DNA of 64,000 nt from Streptococcus parasuis (GCF_021654455.1 NZ_AP024276.1:1426001-1490000), one strand, 5' to 3'; positions 8,775-18,395 are shown, numbered from the stretch's first letter. The notes: generated by a model from the letters alone, not told the origin. Numbers and translations: made by a program.

Positions 8775-10004
8775 TTAGATATCCTCTCTGACAAAAGGCA
8801 TAGACATACAACGCGGTCCACCACGACCCCGAACTAACTCACTACCGCTAATCTTGATTAAGCGAAGACCTTTTGATTCTAGGATGGCATTGGTAATGGT
8901 ATTCCGTTTATACACCACAACAACCCCAGGTGCGATGGTCAAGGTATTGGAACCATCGTTCCATTGTTCCCGACCAGCAGCTACAATATTTTCACCACCA
9001 CAACGAATCAAGTCAACTTTTTCAACGCCCAAGTTTGCAGCTAATAATTCAGCCAAATCACCATGTTCTTCTTCAATATGAAGCTCTTCATTTTCATAAG
9101 TAACAGAGAAGACACGCAAGCTACCTTCAATTTCTGGGTGAATAGTAAATTTATCATAATCTACCATAGTGAAAACAGTATCCAAATGCATGAATTTCCG
9201 ACTATTGGCAAATTCAAATGCAAGGACCTTCTTAAAGCCAACGCCTCTTTCAAATATGTTAATGAGGAGTTTTTCAATGGAAGCTGCGTCTGTCCGTTGA
9301 GAGATCCCAACCGCAAGCACATCCTTGGATAAAATCAGCTCATCACCACCCTCAATACGTGTGGTTTCATTTCTGTTATATACCAGCGGAACCTTGCCAC
9401 CATAGACTGGGTGGTAAGTAAAAATATACTTACCATAAATGGTTTCACGGTTGCGGGTTTCTGAATACATGTGGTTAAGCGATACCGCATTCCCTATTGT
9501 TGCAAAAGGATCCCGTGTAAAGTACAGGTTTGGCATCGGATCGATTGCAAATGGGTAAGATGATTCAACAAGGTCTGTTAACCCTTTTTCTTCAATGTCA
9601 TCTGACGGCAATTCAGCTTTTTGAATACCAGCCATGGTCTTTTCAATTAGCTCTTTATTGTCCTCAATTGCAAGTAAGAGTTTCCGAATGGCTTTTCTAC
9701 ACATCCGACCACGAATGTTGGCCTCTTCTAGGTATTCATCAATAAATTGTTCACGAATTTCTGGACTAGTCAGTGATTCCGCCGCCAACTGTTCCAAATA
9801 TAACACTTCTACGCCTTCATCTCGCAGAGCTTGCGCAAAGGCATCATGTTCTTTTTGTGCATCTTCTAAGAAAGGAATATCATCAAATAACAACCGTTCA
9901 AGGTGATCAGGCATCAAATTTTCAATTTCTTTACCTGGTCGATGGAGCATAACCGTTTTTAGTTTCCCGATTTCTGAAAATACATGAATTGGACTTTGTG
10001 ACAT
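8775..10004 (-). CDS. arcA: Arginine deiminase
   Basis: This 409-residue enzyme hydrolyses arginine to citrulline and ammonia, which gives acid tolerance and ATP. Catalytic landmarks are visible: [10 protein letters not shown], the ARG-binding RIEGGDEL, the catalytic histidine in FMHLDTVF, and the nucleophilic cysteine in [13 protein letters not shown] near the C-terminus. The ATG at 10004 has AAAGGAGG upstream; an in-frame start 66 bases earlier is less likely. First gene of the operon; the flpS regulator gene lies upstream, now separated from it by an insertion sequence. Confidence 0.97.
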   Translation of the reverse strand: MSQSPIHVFSEIGKLKTVMLHRPGKEIENLMPDHLERLLFDDIPFLEDAQKEHDAFAQALRDEGVEVLYLEQLAAESLTSPEIREQFIDEYLEEANIRGRMCRKAIRKLLLAIEDNKELIEKTMAGIQKAELPSDDIEEKGLTDLVESSYPFAIDPMPNLYFTRDPFATIGNAVSLNHMYSETRNRETIYGKYIFTYHPVYGGKVPLVYNRNETTRIEGGDELILSKDVLAVGISQRTDAASIEKLLINIFERGVGFKKVLAFEFANSRKFMHLDTVFTMVDYDKFTIHPEIEGSLRVFSVTYENEELHIEEEHGDLAELLAANLGVEKVDLIRCGGENIVAAGREQWNDGSNTLTIAPGVVVVYKRNTITNAILESKGLRLIKISGSELVRGRGGPRCMSMPFVREDI

Positions 10005-10437
10005 CAGAGCCCCCTCCTTTGATATTTTTTCTTGACTGGGAAAGGTGGAGGACCGTACGCTTTCCTTCATTCCCTTTCCACTTTATATCTGTAGTGTACC
10101 AAAGGTTCTTAGTTCGGAAGCGAAATTTTTGGCATCAAAAATGCGAAATCCACCACATTCTATTCATATTTTTGGGTATTTTCCAATTTTTGGCTGACTT
10201 TATCCGCATATTTATCTTATATATATGGATATATGCATTTTTATTTTTTTGATATCCGTTAGTTGAATTAGCTTTGATACATCGTCACTTTCGGCTTGCC
10301 CTGCTCTATGAAAGTGACTTACTGCGCATGTCTTATTTCCAACTTAGAATAGACTCACCTGTACCTCAGTTCCTTATCTGAAAGCTAATTCATTCAACAA
10401 TAGAATGTGATTTCCAAGCTATTCTCTACACAAAAAA
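10005..10437. promoter_or_regulatory. arcA upstream region with candidate promoter
   Basis: No gene is seen in this 433-base stretch. A candidate minus-strand promoter has -35 TTGGAA (10186-10181) and -10 TAGAAT (10162-10157), 18 bases apart, giving a leader of about 145 bases. Farther up, an A+T-rich segment (about 10206-10236) has GCATAT/ATATGC arms and runs of TATATA that could hold ArgR or FNR-type sites. I could not assign these with confidence. Confidence 0.45.
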
Positions 10438-10461
10438 ACAGAAACATCAATGTGTTTCTGT
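10438..10461. repeat. Left copy of 24-bp palindromic target duplication
   Basis: A perfect palindrome with 9-bp arms ACAGAAACA/TGTTTCTGT and a 6-base loop. The same 24 bases recur at 12012-12035 on the other side of the IS. On the minus strand this copy is followed by a run of seven T, so it carries the terminator tail that once belonged to flpS. Confidence 0.85.
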
Positions 10462-12011
10462 CAGATTGAAGACAAAGTCGTTAGAATTGTATTTCTAACG
10501 GCTTTTTCATATGTAAAGTAGTATAATAGAGATAGGAATACTAGCTAATAAACAGCGGGAGAATCGCTATGTTACACAAAGAAAACCCAGACTACAATCG
10601 CGGTCAATTTGGTTTCTACAGTTTAAATGACCTTGTTCCTCAAGATCATCTCCTTCGTCAAATAGAGGAAGCTATTGACTTCTCCTTTATCTATGACATA
10701 GTCGCAGACAGCTATAGCGATGATACAGGGCGCCCTAGTCTTGACCCTGTTCTGCTCATTAAAATTCCTATCCTTCAATGCCTCTTCGGTATTCGCTCCA
10801 TGCGTCAAACCATTAAGGAAATTGAAGTCAACACTGCCTATCGTTGGTTTCTTGGTCTTCGACTGGATGATAAGGTGCCTCATTTCACTACCTACGGAAA
10901 GAATTATGTCCGTCGTTTCCAAGATAGACAGGTCATTGAAGGCATTTTCACCCATATCTTAGGTCTCTGTGTCAATGCAGGATTCATAGATCCGACAGAA
11001 ATTTTCATTGACGGTACCCATATCAAAGCTGCGGCGAATAATCGCAAATTCATCAATCGTGAAGTTGAAAAGCAAGCCAAGTTTATGAGTGAGCAGTTAG
11101 AGATTGAAATCAATAGAGATAGAGAAAAGCATGCAAAAAAGCCGCTAGGGCCCGCAAAAGAGGAGGGGCCCGTCGCTAAGAAAATTTCTACAACCGACCC
11201 AGAAAGTGGTTGGTTTCATAAAGGGGACCATAAGGAAGTATTTGCCTACACAGCTCAGGTGGCTTGTGACAAGTATGGTTGGGCTCTGGCTTATAGCGTT
11301 GAGGCTGGCAATGTCCATGACAGTCAGGCCTTTCCTGCACTCTTCGCCAAGCTCCAGCCCTTTCAACCTAGCTTTCTCATTGCCGATTCTGGCTATAAGA
11401 CCCCTAGTATCGCTCACTTCCTTCTGGAACAAGAGATTACTCCTGTTTTTCCTTACACTCGTCCGAAAGGGAAGAAGGGAAAACTGCGCTCGAAGGATTT
11501 TGTTTACGATGAATACTATGACTGTTATATCTGTCCTGAGAATCAAGTCTTAACCTATCGCACTACAATCAGGGAAGGTTATCGGGAATATAAGAGTGAT
11601 CCAGCTATCTGTGCTAGTTGTCCACTTCTATCAATTTGTACAGAAAGCAAGAACAAGCAGAAAGTGGTAACTCGACACATTTGGAAAGAGGCTTTAGAAA
11701 CCTGTGAAGAGATTCGGCACAGGAAAGGTATGAAGGAGCTCTACCAGAAGCGCAAAGAAACCATTGAACGCCTCTTTGGGACAGCCAAAGAGTACCACAA
11801 TCTTCGTTATACAAGAGAGAAAGGCAAGTCCAAAATGGAAGATAAGGTTGGACTGACTTTGGCGTGTTTAAATCTCAAGAAATTGGTAAAAATGAGGGCA
11901 GGGAAGCCTTTTTATATTGTACAAATAGTCACGATTCTGGCAAAAAGACTGACTATCAGACCAATAAACAGAAAAAGACAAACATCAGTCGAGATGTTTG
12001 TCTTCATTCTG
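10462..12011 (+). mobile_element. IS1182-family insertion sequence (1550 bp)
   Basis: The ends are imperfect inverted repeats: the left starts CAGATTGAAGACAAA and the right, read inward, starts CAGAATGAAGACAAA (14 of 15 match). The element is bounded by identical 24-bp palindromes, as expected for the subgroup of IS1182 elements that insert at stem-loops and duplicate them. It carries one transposase gene and an internal terminator near its left end. It lies between flpS and arcA and disrupts no coding sequence. The exact boundary could be shifted by up to 6 bases because CAGATT occurs both at the left end and in the flanking DNA. Confidence 0.85.
10479..10507 (+). terminator. Terminator inside the left end of the IS
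   Basis: Arms CGTTAGAA (10479-10486) and TTCTAACG (10493-10500), followed by GCTTTTT. It would stop read-in transcription before the transposase gene, a known IS self-control device. A TATAAT at 10522-10527 downstream is the likely transposase -10. Confidence 0.65.
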
Positions 12012-12047
12012 ACAGAAACATCAATGTGTTTCTGTCAGATTTTCTAA
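10569..12047 (+). CDS. IS1182-family transposase
   Basis: This 492-residue DDE transposase has an N-terminal DUF772 domain (IPILQCLFGIRSMRQTIKEI), the DxT segment IFIDGTHIKAAANNRK near residue 145, an ADSGYKTP segment around residue 275, and a C-terminal KETIERLFGTAKEYHNLRY segment with the catalytic glutamate. GGGAG precedes the ATG. No internal stop. The last 11 residues (482-492) are encoded by the target duplication and host DNA, not by the element, so the native C-terminus is altered here. Confidence 0.92.
   Translation: MLHKENPDYNRGQFGFYSLNDLVPQDHLLRQIEEAIDFSFIYDIVADSYSDDTGRPSLDPVLLIKIPILQCLFGIRSMRQTIKEIEVNTAYRWFLGLRLDDKVPHFTTYGKNYVRRFQDRQVIEGIFTHILGLCVNAGFIDPTEIFIDGTHIKAAANNRKFINREVEKQAKFMSEQLEIEINRDREKHAKKPLGPAKEEGPVAKKISTTDPESGWFHKGDHKEVFAYTAQVACDKYGWALAYSVEAGNVHDSQAFPALFAKLQPFQPSFLIADSGYKTPSIAHFLLEQEITPVFPYTRPKGKKGKLRSKDFVYDEYYDCYICPENQVLTYRTTIREGYREYKSDPAICASCPLLSICTESKNKQKVVTRHIWKEALETCEEIRHRKGMKELYQKRKETIERLFGTAKEYHNLRYTREKGKSKMEDKVGLTLACLNLKKLVKMRAGKPFYIVQIVTILAKRLTIRPINRKRQTSVEMFVFILTETSMCFCQIF
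12012..12035. repeat. Right copy of 24-bp palindromic target duplication
   Basis: Identical to 10438-10461. It contains the flpS stop codon (12021-12023) in its loop and the last codons of flpS, so the insertion left flpS complete. The T-tract that made it a flpS terminator is now on the far side of the IS. Confidence 0.85.
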
Positions 12048-12716
12048 GAAAAAGGTGGTATCTAAATAGGTTAATTTTTTATGGCAATAAGTAATTTTTT
12101 CTTCGCTAATCAGCTGTTTTAGCACATGACTAACTGTTTCTCGTGTCGTTGCTGCCAATTGAGATAGCTCCAAGATATGGATTTCAAATGGCAAGGATGA
12201 TAGGTGATTCCGTTGACACATATCCCAATAAAGCAAGGCAAGCACTTGAATCACCCGCTCAGTTGCCTTGGATTGGAGGGCATTTCGCAAGCGTAACTCC
12301 TGAAAGTGTAAAACACGGGATAGTTTTTTACAAATATAGACAAGCTGCCTTGGATTGACCATCGAGAGAGATTCAAATAAGTCCATGGGAATGATAAAAC
12401 ATTCTACATCTGTAATCGCAATTGCTGTGTAAAAATAGTCCTTGTCTTGAAACATCCCGCCAAATGGAAATGCACTGTCTTCCCGAATGTAGTCAAGATA
12501 GGTAAAGGTGTCCGTCTCATCGTACTGTTCAATACGGGCATAACCACGAGACAAGACAAAAAAGTAATCTCTTGGGTCCTGTGCATAAAAAATGACCTGT
12601 CCCTTAGCAATCTTTCTAAAACGGATATGCCTCGCTAACTGATCAAAAGCCTCTCTGGTAAGTTGTGCAAATGTCTGATGTGTTTTGAGATAATCATACT
12701 GTTCATTACTAATCAT
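12021..12716 (-). CDS. flpS: FNR/CRP-family regulator of the arginine deiminase operon
   Basis: This 231-residue regulator has an N-terminal cyclic-nucleotide-binding-like beta domain (residues about 20-120), a dimer helix, and a C-terminal winged helix with recognition segment LSQLAATTRETVSHVLKQL. In S. suis the FNR-like protein next to arcA (FlpS, ArcR in other genera) senses oxygen and activates arcABC. Four cysteines are present (in VECFII, YICKKL, DMCQRN and TYCHKK), but no classical FNR N-terminal cluster. GGAGG lies 7 bases before the ATG. A TAAAAT -10 (12757-12752) lies upstream with a poor -35. It is now separated from arcA by the IS. Confidence 0.88.
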   Translation of the reverse strand: MISNEQYDYLKTHQTFAQLTREAFDQLARHIRFRKIAKGQVIFYAQDPRDYFFVLSRGYARIEQYDETDTFTYLDYIREDSAFPFGGMFQDKDYFYTAIAITDVECFIIPMDLFESLSMVNPRQLVYICKKLSRVLHFQELRLRNALQSKATERVIQVLALLYWDMCQRNHLSSLPFEIHILELSQLAATTRETVSHVLKQLISEEKITYCHKKLTYLDTTFFLENLTETH

Positions 12717-12821
12717 TCAGAAACCTCCAATCACGACAATCTTCTATGTATATTTTACCATACTGAATCGATAAAATCTAACATTTTATGGAAGCGGATA
12801 CAAAATCGCTACACACAAAAA

Positions 12822-12886
12822 AATAATCACCTACTGCCACAGCTCCTTCCTCGATGAGAACTGAAACAGGGCAGGAAGTGATTATT
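12822..12886 (-). terminator. Terminator of the ridA-rapZ-yvcK-whiA operon
   Basis: A long stem: outer arms AATAATCAC/GTGATTATT and inner CTGCC/GGCAG around a 30-base loop. On the minus strand it ends in TTATTTTTTTGTG. It closes the operon after whiA and precedes the flpS promoter. Confidence 0.8.
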
Positions 12887-12897
12887 CACAATAACAC

Positions 12898-13809
12898 CTA
12901 TAATTCTTCTGCAATTTTATTTAACTTACGTAAACGATGGTTAACACCACTCTTGGTAATGGGCTGTGACAGGCTTTCAGCTAACTGCTGGATCGAATAA
13001 TCAGGATGTTGAATGCGCAATTGAGCAATTTCTTGTAAATCACCCGACAACTGGTCTATACCGATTGTATCCATTATTTTAATAATATTATTAATGGTTT
13101 TCATGCTAGCAGTGACTGTCTTGGCAATATTGGCCGCTTCAGCATTAGTAGCACGATTCAAATCATTCCGAGCTTCCCGTAACAATTTCACATTTTCAAA
13201 CTCAGTCTTTGCTTCTTCTGCCCCAATCACCAAAAGGAAGTCCATAATATCTTCTGCCCGTTGTAGGTAGGTAATGGTTCCCTTCGACCGTTCGATAACC
13301 TTAGCATCCAATAAAAATTTCTGCATCAAATTAGCCAAGTCATAGGCATGATCACTATAGACAGAGGCAATTTCCAATTGGTATTTGCCTTTTTCAGGAT
13401 CCTTTACAGAACCACTTGCTAAAAAAGCACCACGTAAATAAGCCTGACTCCACGAATCATTTTCCAAAACTCTTGGTGAAATCCCTGTATCCAAACCAAA
13501 AAAACTGTCAGCCAGATGGAGATCATTGAGAATCTCGTTGACCCCATCTTGCACAAAAACCGAATAAACACGATTTTTCTTTAAATTTGACTTTTGATGA
13601 TGCCGAATTTCTGCTTTTATCTGATAAAGGTGAAAGAACAGTTCATAGATATGACGCGCAATCTTAGCGTTTTCAGTGCTAATCGAAAGAGTCAGCCCTG
13701 AAGAAGCAAGACCAAGACTACCAGCCAACTTGATAATGGCTGACAATTCACTTTTATTTTGATTGGATTGAAGCAGTAATTCTTCTTTGACCTGCACAGT
13801 GAAACTCAT
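12898..13809 (-). CDS. whiA: WhiA, DNA-binding cell-division/chromosome protein
   Basis: This 303-residue protein has the degenerate LAGLIDADG-homing-endonuclease-like domain in the N-terminal two thirds ([14 protein letters not shown] near residue 130) and a C-terminal helix-turn-helix ([26 protein letters not shown]). In Firmicutes WhiA affects cell division and chromosome segregation rather than sporulation. Its start overlaps the end of yvcK by 4 bases, the usual rapZ-yvcK-whiA arrangement. Last gene of the operon. Confidence 0.96.
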   Translation of the reverse strand: MSFTVQVKEELLLQSNQNKSELSAIIKLAGSLGLASSGLTLSISTENAKIARHIYELFFHLYQIKAEIRHHQKSNLKKNRVYSVFVQDGVNEILNDLHLADSFFGLDTGISPRVLENDSWSQAYLRGAFLASGSVKDPEKGKYQLEIASVYSDHAYDLANLMQKFLLDAKVIERSKGTITYLQRAEDIMDFLLVIGAEEAKTEFENVKLLREARNDLNRATNAEAANIAKTVTASMKTINNIIKIMDTIGIDQLSGDLQEIAQLRIQHPDYSIQQLAESLSQPITKSGVNHRLRKLNKIAEEL

Positions 13810-14780
13810 GTTCGCACCTGCAAAATGTTAAATAGCTCTTCCACGACTAAATCCCCATCGTGGAAGGCACCACCATTTTCTAGTTTCAAAAAGTTGGAAG
13901 AAATGATGCGACAGCCCTGGTCCTGTAAGCCTCGAAAATCATGCTTGACCTGCACCAAATACTCATCAAAGGCATGGGTATTCATGTATTCTTGAGGAAC
14001 GGGCTCAATATTCACAAGAACAGTATCGACAAATTGACTGGCCAGATGTGCATTCAACACACTGACGTGATTGGCATCTGTAAATGATTCTGTTTCGCCC
14101 CGTTGGGTCATGATGTTACAAATATAGACGACTTGTGCTTCTGTCTCACAAAGTGCCTTACCAATATCTGGAATCATGATATTAGGTAAGATAGAGGTAT
14201 ACAGAGAGCCTGGTCCTAAAACAACCAAGTCGCTGTCCATAATCGATTGTACTACTTGACGGCTGGCTTTCGGTTCCTCATCATTATACGTATTTGTCAC
14301 ATAAACATGACCAATCATCCCCTTGTAGTTGGCAATGTTACTTTCACCAACCACTTCTGTCCCATCTGTAAAAACAGCATGTAGGGTTAAAGGCGTTTCA
14401 CTAGACGGATAGATCCGACCAGTCGTATGAAAGAAGCGTGTCAATAAGCGCATGGCATCATAAGTGGATCCCTGCATCTCAGAAATACCCGCAATAATCA
14501 AGTTTCCCAGAGGATGACCCGCCAAGGGGCCGTCCGATTCAGCAAATCGATATTGAAAAATCTTTTCATAAAGCTTTGGCATATCTGACATAGCCAAAAG
14601 GACATTGCGCAAGTCACCCGGAGGCGTCACCTGTAAGGCCTGACGAATCTCGCCTGACGAACCTCCATCATCAGCAACAGTCACAATCGCTGTGATATCG
14701 GCATCCTTGGCACGAAGGCTCTTCAAAATCACAGGAATCCCCGTACCGCCTCCAATCACTGTAATCTTTGGTTTTCTCAT
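13806..14780 (-). CDS. yvcK: YvcK/CofD-like gluconeogenesis factor
   Basis: This 324-residue protein starts with the nucleotide-binding loop [15 protein letters not shown] and has the family segments [14 protein letters not shown] and [13 protein letters not shown]. YvcK proteins bind UDP-sugars and are needed for growth on gluconeogenic carbon and for cell-wall homeostasis. Overlaps of 4 bases with rapZ upstream and whiA downstream show translational coupling. Confidence 0.95.
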   Translation of the reverse strand: MRKPKITVIGGGTGIPVILKSLRAKDADITAIVTVADDGGSSGEIRQALQVTPPGDLRNVLLAMSDMPKLYEKIFQYRFAESDGPLAGHPLGNLIIAGISEMQGSTYDAMRLLTRFFHTTGRIYPSSETPLTLHAVFTDGTEVVGESNIANYKGMIGHVYVTNTYNDEEPKASRQVVQSIMDSDLVVLGPGSLYTSILPNIMIPDIGKALCETEAQVVYICNIMTQRGETESFTDANHVSVLNAHLASQFVDTVLVNIEPVPQEYMNTHAFDEYLVQVKHDFRGLQDQGCRIISSNFLKLENGGAFHDGDLVVEELFNILQVRT

Positions 14781-15664
14781 GAGCGGTTGACCGTTTCCTT
14801 CCGTCTATCCTTGTCGCGATGACTACGGTTGACAATCCAGTTTTTTTCTAAATCGTCGGCAAGGCGTTTGGCAAAAGCTACGCTTCTATGTTGACCACCA
14901 GTACATCCAATGGCGATAGTCAAAATAGATTTTCCTTCCTTCTGATAGCCTGGCAGAATTGGTTCGATCAAACCAAGCAAATGCTTGTAAAATTCTTCTG
15001 ATTCCTCATGATCCATCACGTAGTCATAAACAGGTTGATCTAATCCGGTCATTTGCCTTAATTCCAATTTATAATAAGGATTTGGCAAGAAACGGACATC
15101 AAAAACCAAGTCCGCATCTAGTGGCAAGCCATATTTAAAGCCAAAGGACATCACTTCAATACGAAAAGATGGCTGATTATCTTGACTAGCAAATTGATCG
15201 GAAATCTCCTTCCGTAAATTACGTGGAGTCAGTTCCGATGTATCAATCACATTTTGGCTCATATTTTTCAATGGAGCCAAGAGTTCACGCTCAAGCTGAA
15301 TACCATCCAATACACGGCCTGTTGCTGCCAAGGGGTGTGACCGGCGTGTTTCTTTGTATCGTGCAACCAACTCACTATCGGTCGCATCCAAGAAAAGGAT
15401 TTTAAAGTCAAGATCTTCTGCGTTTTCAATTTCGTCCAGCACTTCCCGAATCTCAGAGAAGAATGATCGGCTCCGCATATCCACCACTAGAGCAATCTTG
15501 TTGTTATCTTGACTATGACGAATCAACTCTAAAAATTTTGGCAAAAGTGTCGGAGGCATATTATCAATGGTAAAATAACCCAAATCCTCAAAGGATTGGA
15601 TGGCTACAGTTTTACCCGCACCCGACATCCCTGTCACAATGACCAAATGGAGTTTATCTGACAT
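14777..15664 (-). CDS. rapZ: RapZ-family nucleotide-binding protein
   Basis: This 295-residue P-loop protein has Walker A (GMSGAGKT, residues 11-18) and the conserved C-terminal segment [19 protein letters not shown]. In enterics RapZ controls glucosamine-6-phosphate synthase through small RNAs; in Gram-positives (YvcJ) it hydrolyses GTP and has a less clear role. It begins 20 bases after ridA and overlaps yvcK by 4 bases. The C-terminal tail is very basic ([11 protein letters not shown]). Confidence 0.95.
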   Translation of the reverse strand: MSDKLHLVIVTGMSGAGKTVAIQSFEDLGYFTIDNMPPTLLPKFLELIRHSQDNNKIALVVDMRSRSFFSEIREVLDEIENAEDLDFKILFLDATDSELVARYKETRRSHPLAATGRVLDGIQLERELLAPLKNMSQNVIDTSELTPRNLRKEISDQFASQDNQPSFRIEVMSFGFKYGLPLDADLVFDVRFLPNPYYKLELRQMTGLDQPVYDYVMDHEESEEFYKHLLGLIEPILPGYQKEGKSILTIAIGCTGGQHRSVAFAKRLADDLEKNWIVNRSHRDKDRRKETVNRS

Positions 15665-15684
15665 GGCAGTCCCTCCTATTCTCT

Positions 15685-16065
15685 CTATTCTCCAATGACT
15701 GCAATCACTTCTATCTCAACCTTTACATCACGTGGCAAACGAGCCACCTCAACTGCAGAACGAGCTGGAAATTCCGCTGAAAAAGCAGTCTTGTACACTT
15801 CATTAAAGGCAAGAAAATCATTCATATCTTTTAAGAAGCAGGTTGTTTTCACCACATGGTCAAAATCTGTCCCAGCTTCTGCCAAAATCGCCCCAATATT
15901 TTTTAAAACTTGTTCCGTCTGTTCTTGAATGGTTTCCCCAACAACTTCACCAGTTTCTGGTGAAAGAGGCACTTGACCTGAAGCAAATAGGAAGTTTCCT
16001 ACCACTTTTCCTTGTACATATGGTCCAATCGCCGCTGGCGCTTTATCTGTATGAATCGTTTTCAT
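15685..16065 (-). CDS. ridA: RidA-family 2-iminobutanoate/2-iminopropanoate deaminase
   Basis: This 126-residue protein shows the Rid family pattern: [24 protein letters not shown], the arginine near the C-terminal third in [13 protein letters not shown], and a final [10 protein letters not shown]. These proteins hydrolyse reactive imines made by PLP enzymes. AAGGAG lies 7 bases before the ATG. A TATAAT (16102-16097) upstream is the likely promoter of the whole ridA-rapZ-yvcK-whiA unit, although the -35 is weak. Confidence 0.95.
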   Translation of the reverse strand: MKTIHTDKAPAAIGPYVQGKVVGNFLFASGQVPLSPETGEVVGETIQEQTEQVLKNIGAILAEAGTDFDHVVKTTCFLKDMNDFLAFNEVYKTAFSAEFPARSAVEVARLPRDVKVEIEVIAVIGE

Positions 16066-16108
16066 CTGTCAATCTCCTTTTTATTTACTCATTTCTATTA
16101 TACCAAAA

Positions 16109-16129
16109 AACCAGCCTATTCAGCTAGTT
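16109..16129 (-). terminator. Terminator of the MATE exporter gene
   Basis: Minus-strand arms AACTAGC and GCTGGTT with one wobble pair and a TTTTTT tail. It overlaps the stop codon of the exporter gene and lies just upstream of the ridA -10 box. Confidence 0.6.
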
Positions 16130-17435
16130 TTCGTGTCTTTACCATAAATCTCCATGTGAGGAAGATAGCTCTCAAGAAAAGGTCAATCAAAATCGACAGC
16201 CATACCCCTGCGATTCCTAATCCCAAGATCTGGCCGAGGACAATTACCCCAACCACGCGCAGCCCCCACATCCCAATAGCTGTGGAATAAAGAGGTGACT
16301 TTGTATCTCCTAACCCTTGCAGTGCGCCAGCCATTATCAATGAAACCGCAAGCCCTGGTTGGTTAAACGCATCGATTTTCAGGGCGATAACGACTTGATG
16401 GATAGCTTCAAGGTCTTTGGTAAATAGCTGAGCAAATATTGGAGCGCCAACAAATAAGACAATGCCGAGTAGGGACATAATGACTAAACCATAGGCTGAG
16501 CTTAGAAAGGCAAGACGTCTGATCATCGGAATATCACCCCTACCCAAGGCTTGCCCAATCAAAACCGCTGCTGCAGTCGCAAGGCCATAAGCAGGCATAT
16601 AGGTGAAACTTTCGATATTACCAGCAATCATATGAGAGGCATAGACAGTTGTCCCAAGAGCCACAATCAAACTAAAATAGACAACCTGCCCCAAACGCAT
16701 CACCAAGCGTTCCAAGGCAGCAGGAATGGTCAAGGAAATCAACTCCCGATAGTCACTCAAAACTCCATTACTAGTGAGTTCAAGCGCTAAGTCCGTTTTT
16801 TGAACCTCGCGACTGAGCAGATAACATCCAAGAAGACGAGCAAAGATGGTACCGAGTGCGGTCCCAAAAATACCCAAACCATTCCAAGACCCGATGCCGA
16901 AAATCAAGAAATAATCCAACACTAGATTGGTCACATTTGTGGTAATTCCCACCTTCATGGGTGTGACCGTATCGCCTGTAGCCCTCAAAATCGTACCCAA
17001 ACCAGTCATACTGGCATGGAGAAGGGAAAAACCACCAACCCAGAAAAAGAATACCTGAGCATCTTCCAAGGCCTTACCACTTGCCCCCATGGCTTGTAAC
17101 ATCCACCGACCAAAGACGATTGAAACTAAGCCAAACAAAATCCCAAACGCAATAGAGGTTGCCTGTGTCTGGCGGGAATATTGACGAGCCTTTTTTTGGT
17201 GACCAGCTCCCAAACTACGAGCAATGAGGGCTGTTCCACCAACACCAATAGCCATAAAGACTGCTAAATAGACATTCAAAATCGTATTGGCCAAACCAAC
17301 TGCCGTCACCGCGACCAATCCCAACTGTGCAATCAATAAAGTATCCACAAACCCTACCAAGGTCTGAAAAATATTTTCAACTGTTGCTGGAAAGGCCAGA
17401 CGAATAATTTCAATTCCTAAGTGCTTTTCTTTCAT
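16116..17435 (-). CDS. MATE-family multidrug exporter
   Basis: This 439-residue protein has 12 predicted membrane segments in two MATE halves, with the usual FPATVENIFQTLVGFVDTLLIA start, the VGVGGTALIAR-type segment, and the second-half IPAALERLVMRLGQ. Such exporters move cationic drugs or metabolites out with Na+ or H+. GGAG precedes the ATG. It has its own promoter upstream, so it is transcribed alone. Confidence 0.9.
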   Translation of the reverse strand: MKEKHLGIEIIRLAFPATVENIFQTLVGFVDTLLIAQLGLVAVTAVGLANTILNVYLAVFMAIGVGGTALIARSLGAGHQKKARQYSRQTQATSIAFGILFGLVSIVFGRWMLQAMGASGKALEDAQVFFFWVGGFSLLHASMTGLGTILRATGDTVTPMKVGITTNVTNLVLDYFLIFGIGSWNGLGIFGTALGTIFARLLGCYLLSREVQKTDLALELTSNGVLSDYRELISLTIPAALERLVMRLGQVVYFSLIVALGTTVYASHMIAGNIESFTYMPAYGLATAAAVLIGQALGRGDIPMIRRLAFLSSAYGLVIMSLLGIVLFVGAPIFAQLFTKDLEAIHQVVIALKIDAFNQPGLAVSLIMAGALQGLGDTKSPLYSTAIGMWGLRVVGVIVLGQILGLGIAGVWLSILIDLFLRAIFLTWRFMVKTRKLAE

Positions 17436-17462
17436 ACAGACTCCAATTGTTTATTTAGAATA

Positions 17463-17491
17463 ATTATAATTAAAAGCCTCAAAATTTGCAA
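17463..17491 (-). promoter_or_regulatory. Promoter of the MATE exporter gene
   Basis: On the minus strand, TTGCAA (17491-17486) and TATAAT (17468-17463) are 17 bases apart, placing transcription start about 20 bases before the ATG. Confidence 0.65.
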
Positions 17492-17497
17492 GAAAAA

Positions 17498-17519
17498 ACA
17501 GACCACATTTGTAGTCTGT
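17498..17519 (-). terminator. Terminator, copy 1 of a duplicated hairpin
   Basis: Arms ACAGAC and GTCTGT with a further ACA/TGT pair inside, followed on the minus strand by TTTTTTC. The same 22 bases recur at 19085-19106 after asnS. It closes the toxin-antitoxin islet. Confidence 0.75.
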
Positions 17520-17582
17520 CCATCCCCATTATATTAAAGGATTCTATAAAGGAAATGTAAGCAAATTACAAAATTTCCATAA

Positions 17583-17774
17583 TCAATCGACTCTTTCTTT
17601 ACCTCGCTGACGAGTAGCATAAGCAAAGCTTGTCGCTAATACCGTTAATCCAATGAGACTCATGAAATTCGTTTCTTTCTCACCAGGTGTAGGATAGCTA
17701 CATTGCACAGATTCTTTTGAAGCAACCACATTGTCAATGGATTTATATGTATTCCTATCGAAAAAGTTTAGCAT
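17583..17774 (-). pseudogene. Fossil C-terminus of an LPXTG-type surface protein
   Basis: The minus-strand frame ends with a classical sortase-anchor tail: a degenerate motif YPTPGEKE (bases about 17682-17696 encode YPTPG, where LPxTG would be expected), a 16-residue hydrophobic stretch SLIGLTVLATSFAYAT, and the basic end RQRGKERVD before a stop. Nothing upstream in frame resembles the rest of a surface protein; the frame runs into the end of the toxin gene. The leucine and threonine of LPxTG are lost. I read this as the remains of a deleted cell-wall-anchored protein; whether it is translated is unknown. Confidence 0.7.
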
Positions 17775-18093
17775 AATCAGTCTTGGATAAGAATAGGAAA
17801 GCAACTTCAACGGAATGCGCTTCCTGGTTTACAGTATAGATGACAATATATTTTACATTTTGAATGGTTATTCCTCGGCTACTACGTCCATTCTTATCAA
17901 TCTTAACTCCAATTTTTTCATCAGCATCGAATCCACGCTCCGGAAAGAGTTCTAGACTCTCTATCTCATCAAAAATGGCCGTTACTAAACGCTCTGCAGT
18001 TTCTGGACTCAGTTTCACATTAGCAACATAATCCCTAATGCTTTTGATTTGCTCAATAAGCCTTGGCGAAATAATGACTCTATATTTCTCCAT
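17755..18093 (-). CDS. RelE/ParE-family toxin
   Basis: This 112-residue protein has the RelE/ParE fold pattern: an N-terminal YRVIISPRLIEQIKSIRDYV helix region, the central PERGF segment, and the C-terminal YIVIYTVN..SVEVAFLFLSKTDYAKLF strand/helix. Whether it cuts mRNA or poisons gyrase cannot be told from sequence. Its ATG overlaps the antitoxin stop codon by one base, so the pair is coupled. Confidence 0.85.
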   Translation of the reverse strand: MEKYRVIISPRLIEQIKSIRDYVANVKLSPETAERLVTAIFDEIESLELFPERGFDADEKIGVKIDKNGRSSRGITIQNVKYIVIYTVNQEAHSVEVAFLFLSKTDYAKLFR

Positions 18094-18380
18094 TATCCTA
18101 GTACTGCCTTTCTTGCTTCCTCAACCGACAACCCCTTACCTGCTTTTAGCTCTTCATAGCTAGTGGAAACTTCTTCTTGAAGTCGAGCAATTAACTTCTC
18201 TCTCTCTTTTTCCTCTACTGTCTTAAAAGGTAATGTTTTGGAAATTGCGACCTCTTGGACAAATTCATTGAATGCTGATGTAATATCCAGTCCGTTTTCC
18301 TGAAAGACCTCTTTCGCTAATTCAAAGTATTCTGAGTTTACTTTGAAGTTGATTTGTTTATCCCTTATTACTGTTGGCAT
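18093..18380 (-). CDS. RelB/DinJ-family antitoxin
   Basis: This 95-residue protein begins with the ribbon-helix-helix segment INFKVNSEYFELAKEVFQEN and LDITSAFNEFVQEVA, typical of RelB/DinJ, followed by a charged C-terminal helix that would wrap the toxin. GAGAGGG precedes the ATG. First gene of the pair; nested palindromes upstream fit autoregulation. Confidence 0.88.
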   Translation of the reverse strand: MPTVIRDKQINFKVNSEYFELAKEVFQENGLDITSAFNEFVQEVAISKTLPFKTVEEKEREKLIARLQEEVSTSYEELKAGKGLSVEEARKAVLG

Positions 18381-18395
18381 AACTAAGCCCTCTCA

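Noticed and set aside
10620..11850. Several minus-strand frames of 66-133 codons inside the IS1182 transposase
   Set aside because: They are antisense shadows of the transposase with no ribosome sites.
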